From: CAVZTA01 sp963778025
GTDB taxonomy: Bacteria; Chloroflexota; Limnocylindria; Limnocylindrales; CSP1-4
DNA: 64,000 bases
Reading direction: 5' to 3'
Assembly (NCBI GenBank): GCA_963778025.1
Contig: CAVZTA010000004.1
Coordinates: forward strand, 1-64,000
Part shown: piece by piece, positions 16,848 through 26,052 of the stretch
How the letters are laid out: every line of letters begins with the position of its first letter
Position numbering within the stretch: the stretch's first letter is position 1
Notes under the pieces: model-generated
What the model saw: the letters and a program-made list of their open reading frames with translations, nothing else
What the model was told of the DNA's origin: nothing
Database searches by the model: none
Program-made: the position numbers and the translations under genes

Positions 16848-17794
16848 GCGCGACGGGCATCGCCGGGACCGGTCTGGGCGCCGGGCGCCGCACGGGCACC
16901 ATCCGACGCGCCGGCGACTTCCTCCGCCGCCTGCTCAGCCGGACCGACGGGCTGATCGGCATCACGATCCTGCTCACGTTCACGGTCCTCGCGCTGTTCC
17001 CGAACCTGTTCGTGGGACCGCTCGAGGGTCTGACGACGTCGAGCGGCGAGCCGCTGCAGGCGCCCTCGCTGGGCTATCCGTTCGGCACCGACGAGCTGGG
17101 TCGTGACCTCCTGAACCTGACGGTCCACGGGGCGCGCATCTCGATGACCATCGGGCTCCTCGCGACGCTCATCACGGTGCTCATCGGGACGCTCGTCGGC
17201 ATCGTCGCGGGGTTCCTTGGCGGCGGCGTCGACAACGCGCTGATGCGCCTGTCCGACTTCTTCCTCGTCCTGCCGACGATCGTCCTGGCACTCATCCTCG
17301 CGCCGATCATGCTCGACATCATCGGCCCGCAGGCGTCGCTGTTCGGGATCCGCTCGACGCTCATCGTCGTGGTCGTCGTCATCGCGCTCACGAGCTGGGC
17401 GACGACCGCGCGCGTGATCCGGAGTCAGGTGTTGTCGATCAAGGAGCGCATGTTCGTCGATCGCGCCCGGGTCATCGGTTCGAGCGGTGCGCGGATCATG
17501 CGCCGGCACATCCTGCCCAACGTGATCAACCTCATCGTCGCCCAGGCGGTCCTGACGTTCGCGACCGCGGTGTTCACCGAGACGACGCTCGCGTTCATCG
17601 GCCTGGGCGACCCGACGGCGCCCTCGTGGGGCCAGCTGCTCAACAACGCCCAGTCGGCCGGCGCGCCGGGCCTGGGTGCGTGGTGGTACATCGCGCCGCC
17701 GGCCATCGCGGTCGTGATGGTCGTCCTCGCGTTCACGCTCGTCGGCAACGCGCTCGACGACGTGCTCGACCCGCGGGCGCTGAGCCGCCGATGA
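16844..17794 (+). CDS. ABC importer permease, DppC type
   Basis: A 316-residue second permease with an N-terminal cytoplasmic arm rich in Gly/Arg, then SRTDGLIGITILLTFTVLALFPNLF and GYPFGTDELGRDLLNLTVHGARISM, the diagnostic DppC/OppC box (G-T-D-x-x-G-R-D). The EAA loop is FVDRARVIGSSGARIMRRHILPN. GLGDPTAPSWGQLLNNA near the C-terminus is also family-typical. Starts overlap upstream and downstream genes by 4 nt, so the operon is translationally coupled. Confidence 0.9.
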   Translation: MSATGIAGTGLGAGRRTGTIRRAGDFLRRLLSRTDGLIGITILLTFTVLALFPNLFVGPLEGLTTSSGEPLQAPSLGYPFGTDELGRDLLNLTVHGARISMTIGLLATLITVLIGTLVGIVAGFLGGGVDNALMRLSDFFLVLPTIVLALILAPIMLDIIGPQASLFGIRSTLIVVVVVIALTSWATTARVIRSQVLSIKERMFVDRARVIGSSGARIMRRHILPNVINLIVAQAVLTFATAVFTETTLAFIGLGDPTAPSWGQLLNNAQSAGAPGLGAWWYIAPPAIAVVMVVLAFTLVGNALDDVLDPRALSRR

Positions 17795-18945
17795 CCCGCG
17801 ATGACCCGCCGATGAGCGGATCCGAGCTTCCCGCCGCAGAGCGCCCGGGTGTCGACGGGGTCGCCGCGGCGGATCGGCCGCATGACGCCGCGTCGATCCG
17901 TGGCCGGCGCCAGTGGCCCCTGCCCAAGCAGGCCGTGCCGGACGCGCCGCTCCTCGCCGTGCACGACCTCGCCGTGTGGTTCCGGCTGCCGTCCGGCGTG
18001 GTCAAGGCGGTCGACGGCGTGAACTTCGGGCTGCGCGACGGCGAGGCGCTCGGGATCGCCGGTGAGTCCGGCTGTGGCAAGACGACGACGGCGCTGTCCC
18101 TCGTCCGGCTGCTGCCCGCGAACGCACGGATCCGGTCCGGGAAGATCGAGCTGTTCGGCATCGACCTCGTCCCCAAGTCCGAGCGACAGCTGGCGCGCTA
18201 CCGCTGGCGCGAGATCAGCATCGTGTTCCAGGGCGCGATGAACGCGCTCAACCCGGTGCGCCGGGTCGGCGACCAGATCGCCGAGCCGATCGAGATCCGT
18301 CTCGGCCAGTCGCGCGACGCGTCGATGAAGCGGGCGACCGAGCTGCTCGACCTCGTCGGGATCCCGAAGAAGCGGGTCGGCGCGTATCCGCACGAGCTGT
18401 CGGGCGGCATGCGCCAGCGGGCGATGATCGCGATGGCGCTCGCGTGCGATCCGGCGATCGTGATCGGCGACGAGCCCACGACCGCGCTGGACGTCATGGT
18501 CCAGGCCCAGATCCTGCAGCTGCTGGAGCGGCTGCGGCGCGACCTGGGGCTGTCGCTCATCCTGATCACGCACGACCTCTCGGTCATCGCCGAGACCTGC
18601 GATCGCGTGATGGTGATGTACGCCGGCCGCGTCGCGGAGGAGGGCCCGGTGCGGCGCGTGTTCACGGCGCCGCGGCACCCGTACACGCAGAAGCTGCTGT
18701 CGTCGTTCCCCAACATCCGCGCCGATCGCCGGACGCTCGAGGTGATCCCGGGCAGCCTGCCCGATCCACGCAACCCGCCGCCCGGGTGCCGGTTCGCGCC
18801 GCGCTGCTCGTTCGTGATGGACGTCTGCCGGGAGGTCGTGCCTCCGGAGGTCCGCTACGCCGACGGCGTTCGCGTGGCCTGCCACCTGTACCCCGCCGAG
18901 TCGGCGGACCACGTGTCGTCCAGCGGCCTGGTCGCGCCCGCATGA
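17791..18945 (+). CDS. ABC importer ATPase, DppD type
   Basis: A 384-residue ATPase with an unusual 50-residue polar N-terminal extension before the core. Walker A is GESGCGKTTT (residues 91-100), the signature is LSGGMRQRAM, Walker B is AIVIGDEPTTALD and the switch His is in LILITHDLSVI. The C-terminal oligopeptide-transporter domain has the four-Cys pattern (GCRFAPRCSFVMDVCREVVPP...ACHL). Together with the next ATPase it powers peptide or related solute import. Start chosen at the ATG at 17791, overlapping the DppC stop; a second ATG at 17812 is possible. Confidence 0.9.
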   Translation: MTRDDPPMSGSELPAAERPGVDGVAAADRPHDAASIRGRRQWPLPKQAVPDAPLLAVHDLAVWFRLPSGVVKAVDGVNFGLRDGEALGIAGESGCGKTTTALSLVRLLPANARIRSGKIELFGIDLVPKSERQLARYRWREISIVFQGAMNALNPVRRVGDQIAEPIEIRLGQSRDASMKRATELLDLVGIPKKRVGAYPHELSGGMRQRAMIAMALACDPAIVIGDEPTTALDVMVQAQILQLLERLRRDLGLSLILITHDLSVIAETCDRVMVMYAGRVAEEGPVRRVFTAPRHPYTQKLLSSFPNIRADRRTLEVIPGSLPDPRNPPPGCRFAPRCSFVMDVCREVVPPEVRYADGVRVACHLYPAESADHVSSSGLVAPA

Positions 18946-20279
18946 CCATCGGAGCCGCACCGACGACGGGCGCCGCCGAGGGGTCTGCGTCGCCCGACGG
19001 CGGGAACGATGTCGTCCTGGCGCTCGACGGCCTCGAGGTCCACTTCCCGATCCGCGGCGGGTTCATCGACGGGCTGCGACGCCGACCCATCGGCGTGGTC
19101 CGCGCGGTGGACGGCATCGACCTGACCATCCGCCGCGGCGAGGTGCTGGGCCTGGTCGGCGAGTCGGGGTCCGGGAAGACCACCACCGGGCGCGTCATCG
19201 TGAAGCTCACGCGGCAGACCGGCGGCACGATCCGGTTCCACGGGACGGACGTGTCGACGTGGTGGGGGACGAAGGCGCTCCGCGAGTACCGGCAGCGGGT
19301 CCAGCTGATCTTCCAGGACCCGTACGAGACACTCAACCCGAAGCACACGATCGGCGAGTTCGTGGCCGAGCCGCTCGTCGTCAACGGGTTCGGTCGGACC
19401 GCCGCGGAGCGCGACGCCGTGGTCATCGCGGCACTCGAGGCCGCCGGCTTGCGGCCCGCCGCGGAGTTCGCGAACCGCTTCCCCCACGAGCTGTCCGGCG
19501 GCCAGCGTCAGCGCGTGGTCATCGCGGGCGCGCTCGTGATGGACCCCGAGCTGATCGTCGCCGACGAGCCGGTCTCGATGCTCGACGTGTCGATCCGCAC
19601 GGAGCTGCTCCGGCTGATGCTGGAGCTGCGTGCCGCACGCGGTCTCACGTACCTGTTCATCACGCATGACCTGTCGCTGGCCTGGGTGATCGCCGACCGG
19701 ATCGCCGTGATGTACCTCGGCAAGATCATGGAGATCGGTCCCGCGGAGGCGGTCATCCGGTCGCCGCAGAACCCCTACACCCGGGCGCTGGTCTCGGTCA
19801 GCCCGTCGCCCGTCCCGCCGGAAGGCGACGTGGAGGAGCGGCGGACGATCCTCGTGGGCGAGACGCCGGATGCCGCGCACATCCCGAGCGGCTGCCGCTT
19901 CCATCCGCGGTGCCCACTGGCGTTCGATCGGTGCCGCGTGGAGGAGCCCGCGCTCATCGAGGTCGGGGACGGCCATCTCGCGGCGTGCTGGCTCGCCGGG
20001 ACGCCGGCGATGGCGGCGCTCCCGGTCGTGGAGGCCGATCCGGCCGCGGCGGTGCCCGTGGAGCCCGTGGCCGTGCACGACGCCGTGCCGGGTCCCGTGG
20101 CCGACCCGGGCGAGGCCGTGGACACGCCAGCCGTCCCGTCGCGGACGATCGCCGGCGCCGAGCCCGAGCCGGAGCCGGAGCGCGAACCCGGGCCGGACGT
20201 CACCGTCACGCGTGGGACCATGCTCGCCGATGCCCTCCGTGACGAGGGTGACGATCCTGCACATCCCGGAGACCGCTGA
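18942..20279 (+). CDS. ABC importer ATPase, DppF type, with long acidic tail
   Basis: A 445-residue ATPase. Walker A is GESGSGKTTT near residues 73-82, VQLIFQDPYETLNPKHTI contains the Q-loop, LSGGQRQRVVIAGAL is the signature, IVADEPVSMLDVS is Walker B and FITHDLSLAW the switch. The Cys-containing C-terminal oligopeptide domain (GCRFHPRCPLAFDRC) is present. Beyond it runs an extra tail of about 95 residues rich in Ala, Val, Pro and Glu (for example PEPEPEREPGPD), which is not usual for DppF and is probably disordered. Overlaps the upstream ATPase by 4 nt and the DinB-like gene by 1 nt. Confidence 0.9.
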   Translation: MTIGAAPTTGAAEGSASPDGGNDVVLALDGLEVHFPIRGGFIDGLRRRPIGVVRAVDGIDLTIRRGEVLGLVGESGSGKTTTGRVIVKLTRQTGGTIRFHGTDVSTWWGTKALREYRQRVQLIFQDPYETLNPKHTIGEFVAEPLVVNGFGRTAAERDAVVIAALEAAGLRPAAEFANRFPHELSGGQRQRVVIAGALVMDPELIVADEPVSMLDVSIRTELLRLMLELRAARGLTYLFITHDLSLAWVIADRIAVMYLGKIMEIGPAEAVIRSPQNPYTRALVSVSPSPVPPEGDVEERRTILVGETPDAAHIPSGCRFHPRCPLAFDRCRVEEPALIEVGDGHLAACWLAGTPAMAALPVVEADPAAAVPVEPVAVHDAVPGPVADPGEAVDTPAVPSRTIAGAEPEPEPEREPGPDVTVTRGTMLADALRDEGDDPAHPGDR

Positions 20280-20839
20280 TGGCATTCGATCCGTCCCAGG
20301 CGCCACGCGACCCGACGGTCGAGCCCCTGGATCCGTCCGGTGTCGCCGGGCTGCTGGAGGCCTCGCGCGCGGCGATCGAGGCGGAGCTCCTCGCCCTGGG
20401 CGACGATCTCGCGCGCTGGCGTCCGGGTCCCGACGAGTGGTCGGCGACCGAGGCGGTCGGGCACATCATCGAGGCCGATCGGCGGGGCTTCGGCGGACGG
20501 ATCCGGCGGATCCTCGACCAGGACGGCGTCGCCGAGCAGGGGTGGGACCAGCTCGCCGTGGCCCGCGAGCGGAACGACGTCGAACGGCCCGTCGGCGCCA
20601 TCCTCGCGGAGCTCGCCGAGGTCCGGTCGGCCGGCATCGCGACCGTCCGCGCGCTCCGTCCTGACGATCTCGACCGGCATGCGATCCACGGCACGGTCGG
20701 TCGCGTGACCATCGGGGAACTGCTCCAGGAGTGGGTCTTCCACGACCGGAACCACCTGCGCCAGGTCCTGCTCTCGGCACAGGCACGCGTCTGGCCCGCG
20801 ATGGGCAACACCCGCCGGTTCACGCGCTCCGACGGCTAG
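20279..20839 (+). CDS. DinB-like four-helix protein
   Basis: A 186-residue protein of the DinB/YfiT metalloenzyme superfamily. GPDEWSATEAVGHIIEADRRGF supplies the first metal His and the C-terminal ELLQEWVFHDRNHLRQVLLSAQ supplies the H-x3-H pair. The fold is a four-helix bundle that often serves thiol (bacillithiol or mycothiol) transfer; the exact reaction is unknown. Its ATG overlaps the DppF stop (TGATGG), so it is expressed with the importer operon. Whether it acts on an imported solute cannot be judged. Confidence 0.75.
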   Translation: MAFDPSQAPRDPTVEPLDPSGVAGLLEASRAAIEAELLALGDDLARWRPGPDEWSATEAVGHIIEADRRGFGGRIRRILDQDGVAEQGWDQLAVARERNDVERPVGAILAELAEVRSAGIATVRALRPDDLDRHAIHGTVGRVTIGELLQEWVFHDRNHLRQVLLSAQARVWPAMGNTRRFTRSDG

Positions 20840-20894
20840 GCAGGTTCGGGGCGCCCGGCGCAAGCCCTCGATCGTCGGCGCGCGGCCCGCTCGG

Positions 20895-21122
20895 TCAGCG
20901 GCGCCGGCCTCGCTCGTCGTCGTCGCGGTCGCCCAGCCGCCAGCGTTCGGCGTACTGCTGTTGGAGATCGGCCTGCTCTCGCTGCTCGGCGAGCTCGAGC
21001 GCCCGACAGTGCGGGCACTCGGCGCAGACCGGACGCTGCAGCGACGCCTTCATCTCGTAGGCGACGATGCCCACCGCGCCGATCATGGCGAGCGCGAGCA
21101 TCGAGGCGATCGATGGGTCCAT
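20895..21122 (-). CDS. Small membrane-anchored protein with CxxCxxC motif
   Basis: A 75-residue frame: one N-terminal hydrophobic helix (SMLALAMIGAVGIVAYEM), a short Cys motif CAECPHC, then a charged, probably helical, Gln/Glu/Arg-rich tail ending DRDDDERGRRR. The composition looks like a real protein and it is the only plausible gene between the convergent DinB-like gene and the aquaporin. No clear SD is present. Metal or redox binding at the Cys cluster is possible. I do not recognise a family. Confidence 0.5.
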   Translation of the reverse strand: MDPSIASMLALAMIGAVGIVAYEMKASLQRPVCAECPHCRALELAEQREQADLQQQYAERWRLGDRDDDERGRRR

Positions 21123-21591
21123 CGGTCAGTCCCAATCGCGGACCGCACCGAGCGACGGACCGCGTCGGCGCGGCAGGGGTGGAGGCGGCGCACCGCCCGG
21201 ATGTGGCTGGATGGTCCCGCCGGTGTGCTCGCGGGTGCGAGGCCGGACGCCCTCCCGCGCTTGCGCGCCTGTTGCGAGTCCGCGCGTCAGACCGTGGCGG
21301 TGTCCGTCGGATCGAGGGCTCGGTAGACCGCCCAGATCGCTCCACCAGACTGCCAACGCTGAGGCCGCGGCCATGCAGGAGCGCTCCTGACCAACCGGGC
21401 GGGGTCGAAGGCCTTGGTGGCGGCTCGCGGTCCCGTACCGGATGCGGCCGCGCGCGGCGACCGTCCTATCGATGCAGCTCGTGGTTCGAGCGTCGCCGAC
21501 GCCAACAGCCCGCTCGTGCGAGGTGGGACACTGGCGGCGCGAGGACGCCGCGGCCGAACGAGCCGCGTGCCAGCGGAAAAGTGAGAGGGCT
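21123..21591. other. 469-bp gap without a convincing gene
   Basis: The stretch between the small CxxCxxC protein and the aquaporin holds only frames with atypical, Arg/Ser/Pro-rich composition. I see no tRNA, repeat or strong promoter, apart from a purine-rich SD (GAGAGGGCT) just before the aquaporin start. Confidence 0.5.
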
Positions 21592-22299
21592 ATGGAGAGA
21601 TCGGACTTCCGCAAGTACTCTGCCGAGTTGGTCGGATCGTTTGCGTTCTTCACGATCGGCTACTTCTCGGTTCCCGCGTTCGGATTGGCGAGCCCGCCAG
21701 GCGCCCCCAATCTGCTGGTGGTGCCCTTCTCATTCGGACTCGGGCTCCTAGCCGCGATCTTCGCGTTCGGGCATATCTCGGGCGGCCACTACAACCCCGC
21801 GGTCACCATCGCCATGGTGCTGGACCGCAGGACGGATCCCAGGGACGCGGTCGGCTATATCGTCTCCCAGATCGTCGGGGCGATCGCCGCGGGGATCGTG
21901 GTCATGGTGGCGCTGAACCAGGCGGCCGTGAAAGCGGGCATCACCGCGCCCGGCCAGGGCGTCAGCGACATCGGCGCGTTGATCATCGAGACCGTCTCGA
22001 CGGCCGTCTTCCTCGCGGTCATCCTGGCATCGACGAAGCGGGTGCCGTCGCTCGCGGCCCTGGCCATCCCGCTCACGCTCGTGGCCATCCACTTCTCGAT
22101 CGCGACGCTCAGCGGCGCGTCCGTGAACCCAGCCCGCTCGCTCGGGTCGGCGATCGTCGGTGGCGACCTGTCGAAGATCTGGATCTACCTCGTCGGCCCG
22201 ATCGCGGGAGGGATCATCGGCTGGGGCGCGTGGCGGCTCGTCGACGGCGGGGCCGAGACCCTGCCGGCAGAGCAGCCGAGTTCCGAAACGGCTGCATAG
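21592..22299 (+). CDS. MIP family channel (aquaporin/glycerol facilitator)
   Basis: A 235-residue channel with six hydrophobic helices and two NPA half-helix loops: GGHYNPAVT (residues 64-72) and ASVNPARS (near 180). The Arg right after the second NPA, part of the selectivity filter, is present. Pore spacing and lack of the Asp insertion of GlpF suggest an aquaporin Z/M-like channel, but solute specificity is uncertain. The ATG at 21592 has GAGAGGG 3-9 nt upstream; the frame is open further 5' but that part lacks membrane character. Monocistronic. Confidence 0.9.
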   Translation: MERSDFRKYSAELVGSFAFFTIGYFSVPAFGLASPPGAPNLLVVPFSFGLGLLAAIFAFGHISGGHYNPAVTIAMVLDRRTDPRDAVGYIVSQIVGAIAAGIVVMVALNQAAVKAGITAPGQGVSDIGALIIETVSTAVFLAVILASTKRVPSLAALAIPLTLVAIHFSIATLSGASVNPARSLGSAIVGGDLSKIWIYLVGPIAGGIIGWGAWRLVDGGAETLPAEQPSSETAA

Positions 22300-22484
22300 C
22301 GCTCCGGGTCGGCACCTCGGTCGGGCGATCGTACGAATGGTGGGCCGAGGCGCCGATCCCCCAGCTCGGTCAGGTATCCCGGACATCCACCGCAGGCATC
22401 CTCCGGTCGTTACCGGCGCCCTCACGCCGGCGGTGTGCGACGGCATCGCCCAAGGCAGGCCGTCACGAGCGGCGCCCCGGTAGC

Positions 22485-22619
22485 TCAGGCGGCCCGCAGC
22501 AGCACGACCGGCACCTCGTCGACGACGCTCGCGACGCCGCACACCGGGCAGTCGAAGTCATCATCGGCCGGGTCGAACGCGACCGGCTGGTCGCACACCG
22601 GGCAGTCCACGAAGCACAT
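22485..22619 (-). CDS. Zinc-ribbon microprotein (44 residues)
   Basis: A short gene encoding MCFVDCPVCDQPVAFDPADD and DFDCPVCGVASVVDEVPVVL. Two CPVC knuckles about 20 residues apart make a classic one-domain zinc ribbon, like LysW or rubredoxin-type carriers but without the LysW C-terminal Glu. The ATG at 22619 is chosen because GAGGAG lies 7 nt upstream; an ATG six codons earlier would place this SD inside the gene. It points towards the aquaporin gene and its promoter region faces that of the ABC exporter. Function unknown. Confidence 0.65.
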   Translation of the reverse strand: MCFVDCPVCDQPVAFDPADDDFDCPVCGVASVVDEVPVVLLRAA

Positions 22620-22688
22620 CGCGCAGCTCCTCGTCATCGGCCGGAGCGCACGTCCGGCGTCCGTCACGCCACGCACCTTGAGCCCGTC

Positions 22689-22711
22689 CTGTGACAGCTC
22701 CCGTGTCACAG
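22689..22711. promoter_or_regulatory. Inverted repeat in a divergent promoter region
   Basis: CTGTGACA-N7-TGTCACAG is a perfect 8-bp inverted repeat of 23 bp, 16 bp before the ABC ATPase start and 70 bp before the zinc-ribbon start. The half-site resembles TGTGA/TCACA but the 11-bp spacing excludes a standard CRP site. A dimeric repressor site is likely. Confidence 0.45.
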
Positions 22712-22726
22712 CCCCACACTTCCGCC

Positions 22727-23691
22727 ATGCCCGCCCCCGCGATCGGCCCCGCGGTCGAGACCCGTGCGCTTCGCAAGACGTACGGCAAGACCGTCGCGCT
22801 CGACGGCCTCGACCTGCGCATCGAACGCGGCGAGGTCTTCGGGCTGCTCGGGCCCAACGGCGCCGGCAAGACGACCGCCGTCAAGCTGCTGCTCGGGCTC
22901 GCTCGTGCGACATCCGGGGACGGCAGCGTCCTCGACCGACCCCTGGGTGACCTCGAGGCACGTCGGCGGATCGGCTATCTGCCCGAGCTGTTCCGCTACC
23001 CGGGCTGGCTGACCGCACGGGAGGTCGCCGGCGTCCACGCCGAGCTCGCGAACCTGCCCCGATCCGGTCGAGCCGGGGAGATCACGCGCGTCCTGACCGC
23101 GGCCGGCATCGAAGGCCGCGCGGACGATCGCGTCGCCGGGTTCTCCAAGGGCATGACGCAGCGTCTCGGGCTCGCGGTCGCGCTCCTCGGCGATCCGGAC
23201 CTCGTGATCCTCGACGAGCCGACGTCGGCCCTCGACCCCATCGGCCGTGACGAGGTCCGGACGATCATCCGCGATGCCCGCGCGCGCGGGCTCGACGGTC
23301 GTCCTGAACTCCCACCTCCTCGGCGAGGTGGAGCGTCTGTGCGACCGGGTCGCCATCGTCGACCGGGGTCGCGTCGTCGCCGACGGGCGCCATCGGCGAC
23401 CTGCTGGGCGACACCGGCGTGCGCATCCACGTCACCGGGCTGGGAGGCGCCGTGGCGGGCATCCTCCAGCCGTTCGGTCCGGTCGAGCCCGACGGTGAGG
23501 GCGGCTGGTGGATCCGGCCCATCGATCCCGAGCGGATCCCGGATGCCGTGGCCGCACTGGTCGCCGCGGGCGGCCGCATCCACGCCGTCGACCCGGCTCG
23601 GTCGACGCTGGAGGAGCGCTTCCTGGAGATCGTCTCGGGCTCGGGCGATGCGGCCTCGACGCCCGACCGCGACGAGCCGTCCGCCGCATGA
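22727..23691 (+). CDS. ABC exporter ATPase (CcmA/NatA-like), two frameshifts
   Basis: A roughly 320-residue ABC-2 type ATPase. It has TYGKTVALDGLDLRIERGEVFGLLGPNGAGKTT (Walker A), YLPELFRYPGWLTARE, the signature FSKGMTQRLGLAVALL and Walker B LVILDEPTSALD. After a break near 23295, TVVLNSHLLGEVERLCDRVAIV gives the switch His, and after another near 23390 the C-terminal accessory domain ends ERFLEIVSGSGD. Both breaks look like single-base indels. It drives the permease encoded by the next, overlapping gene. Exported substrate is unknown. Transcription is probably controlled through the inverted repeat at 22689. Confidence 0.8.
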
Positions 23692-24549
23692 GCCTTCGCC
23701 TCATCGGCGCTGTTCGCGGGCCTGACGTTGCGCGAGACGATGCGCCGTCGCACGCTGTGGGTCCTGCTCGGCCTGTCCGTCATCTCGGTCGCGCTGGTCG
23801 CCTGGGGCGTGGACGCGCTGGTGCGCACCGCACGCGAGGACGGCATCGGCGAGCTCCAGCTCCGCTTCGGCGTGAGCCAGGTGCTCATCCTCATCGCGTT
23901 CATGTTCAGCTTCGTGCTCGCGATGTCGGGCGCGTTCCTGGCCGCGCCGGCCATCGCCAGTGAGGTCGAGAGCGGCATCGTCCTGGCGATCCTGGCACGC
24001 CCGGTCCGGCGCGCCGAGCTGATCGTCGGGCACTGGCTGGGGCTCGCGATCGTGACCGTCGGCTACACGGTGCTCTCGGGCGCGCTCGCCATCGCCGTCG
24101 TCGGCCTCATCGCGGGCTACACGCCGCCCACACCGGTCGTCGCGCTCGCCTACCTGTCGCTGGAAGCGCTCGTCGTCGTCACGCTCGCGCTGGCGCTGGG
24201 TACGCGGCTGCCGTCGGTCGCCGCCGGCGCGATCGCCGTCGTCGCGTTCGGCCTCGCGTGGTTCGCGGGCGTCCTGGGCGGTGTGGCGGAGGCGTTCGAC
24301 GCGACCGGGCTCTCCGGGGCGACCGAGCTGATGCGGGTCATCATCCCCACCGACGGCCTGTGGCGTGGCGTCGTGTTCGGGCTCGAGCCGCCACTCGCGG
24401 TGCTCCTCGCGCTGGGCCGCGGGGTGCAGGGGGCCAACCCCTTCTTCGCCTCGGAGCCGCCGCCGCTGCCGTTCGTCGCCTGGTCGATCGCGTGGATCGT
24501 GCTGGTGCTGGCGGCGGCGATCGCCGCGTTCCGCCGCCGCGAGCTGTGA
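23688..24549 (+). CDS. ABC-2 type exporter permease, one frameshift
   Basis: The ATG at 23688 overlaps the ATPase stop. After SLRLIG a base is missing near 23710, and ALFAGLTLRETMRRRTLWVLLGLSV continues in another frame. The roughly 287-residue product has six membrane helices, an AAPAIASEVESGIVLAILARPVRRAELIVGHWLG loop typical of ABC-2 permeases (ABC2_membrane family) and a charged C-terminus (FRRREL). It forms the channel for the upstream ATPase. It converges on the SpoIID gene with a 7-bp gap. Confidence 0.8.
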
Positions 24550-24556
24550 CCGAGGG

Positions 24557-25927
24557 TCAGCCCGCCGGCGTGAGGTAGAACAGCGTGCTCCGCACCGGCG
24601 ACGCGCTCGACAGCTTGGCGTTCAGCACCTGGCGGAACACCCCACCCGATACGTCCTTCGTCCCGGCCGAGCCCACGAGCCGGATCTTCACCACCCGCCC
24701 CGAGACGCCCCGGCTGATGACCGTCACCGAGGTCAGCGTCCCGATGGACGTCCGCGCATCGCTGTCGAGGATCGTCTGGAGCTTGGACGGGCTCATGACG
24801 CCGGTCGACCACGTCGCGTACGGCGCCGCCGCGTCGTAGGGCTTCCCGTTCGCGTCGACGTCGGCCGAGCCGCGCAGGTACGAGACCGGACCCGACACCC
24901 GGTCGCCCTTGGACGACACCCACGCGTTCTCGTTGTGCTCGGTGGCGCCGCCGCCGGTGCTGTGGAAGAAGGTGTTGGCGACCGCCGAGCCCGACTTCAG
25001 GACCTTGCCCGCCGTGCTCGCGAGGACGGCGTTCGTGGCCGTCCGCTCGGCGTTCACGCCGCCGTACATCTGCGAGCGCGTGTCGTCGTACACGTCATAG
25101 GCGCCGGTCGACGGGTGGAGGCGGCGGACGGCGTACGAGCGGGCCGAGATCGCCTGCGCACGGAGCGCCTGCGCCGGCCAGCTCGACGGCATCTCCATGG
25201 GCACGACGCCGCGCAGGTACGCCTCGAGCGACAGGCTGTTGACCACCGATGCCGTCGATCCGATGAGCACCTTGAGGACGCCGCGATAGCGATCGTTCGT
25301 GCCGGGCTTGGAGTACAGCTGCAGGGTGGTCGACGACGTGGCGGGCCGGATGACGAGCGTCGCGCTGAAGCGGCGCAGCTCCAGCTCCGTGCCCGTCGCC
25401 GACGTCACGCGCAGCTTCCACACGCCGGTCGTGCCCTCGACGTCCCGCCAGATGCGCAGCAGCGCGTCGGCCGGGAACGCCTGGTCGATGCCGTCGATGC
25501 GCCAGCTGCTGCCACGCCCGTAGATCCGGAGCGGCGTCGCGGCCGCGGCGCGATAGCTCGACATGACGAGCACGCGGACCATCGTGGCCGTGGACACGGT
25601 GCCCATCGTGGTCCCCTGGAAGTAATGGGCCAGGATGTGCTCCGCCGTCTGCCCGGCGAGCGCCCGGCCGCGCGCCCCGTACTGGGACATCCCGACGCCG
25701 TGGCCGTACCCGCGGCCCGTGATCGCGAACGACGCGGGCAGGCTTCCGGTCGTCGCCTCCGCGACCGACGTCCCGGCTCCTGACGGGGACGACGACGAGG
25801 CGGCGGTGGCCGTCGAACCGGATCCCGCACCCGGCGCAGCCTCGACCGCGGACACCGGGGTGACCGCCAGGAGGAACGCCAGGGTCGCGACCAGCAGGGC
25901 CGGCAGCACGCGGGCCGCGCGAGTCAT
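24557..25927 (-). CDS. SpoIID/LytB-domain secreted protein
   Basis: A 456-residue exported protein. A signal peptide (RVLPALLVATLAFLLAVTPVSAVEA) is followed by a Ser/Ala/Gly linker. FAITGRGYGHGVGMSQYGARGRALAGQTAEHILAHYF resembles the closing motif of SpoIID proteins placed unusually near the N-terminus. Then comes the SpoIID core: SLEAYLRGVVPMEMPSSWPAQALRAQAISARSYAV (catalytic Glu in SpoIID lytic transglycosylases), SQMYGG and TFFHSTGGGATEHNENAW. It probably cleaves or binds stripped peptidoglycan. No sporulation is implied. ATG at 25927 fits the signal peptide; the upstream in-frame ATG at 25960 would add 11 residues. Confidence 0.8.
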   Translation of the reverse strand: MTRAARVLPALLVATLAFLLAVTPVSAVEAAPGAGSGSTATAASSSSPSGAGTSVAEATTGSLPASFAITGRGYGHGVGMSQYGARGRALAGQTAEHILAHYFQGTTMGTVSTATMVRVLVMSSYRAAAATPLRIYGRGSSWRIDGIDQAFPADALLRIWRDVEGTTGVWKLRVTSATGTELELRRFSATLVIRPATSSTTLQLYSKPGTNDRYRGVLKVLIGSTASVVNSLSLEAYLRGVVPMEMPSSWPAQALRAQAISARSYAVRRLHPSTGAYDVYDDTRSQMYGGVNAERTATNAVLASTAGKVLKSGSAVANTFFHSTGGGATEHNENAWVSSKGDRVSGPVSYLRGSADVDANGKPYDAAAPYATWSTGVMSPSKLQTILDSDARTSIGTLTSVTVISRGVSGRVVKIRLVGSAGTKDVSGGVFRQVLNAKLSSASPVRSTLFYLTPAG

Positions 25928-26052
25928 GGGCGACTCGACGGCCCGGGGTCGGACGGGCATGCGCCACAGTCTGCCCTCTCGATGCGCACGATGTCACGGC
26001 CCGGATCGGTCATGCGCGACCCGGACCGATGGCCCGGGTACCCTGCGCCGCC

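Noticed and set aside
22689..22711. CRP/FNR site
   Set aside because: TGTGA and TCACA are 11 bp apart rather than 6, so CRP would not bind in the standard mode.
24557..25927. Sporulation locus because of SpoIID
   Set aside because: SpoIID/LytB domains occur widely in non-sporulating bacteria and no other spo gene is in the window.
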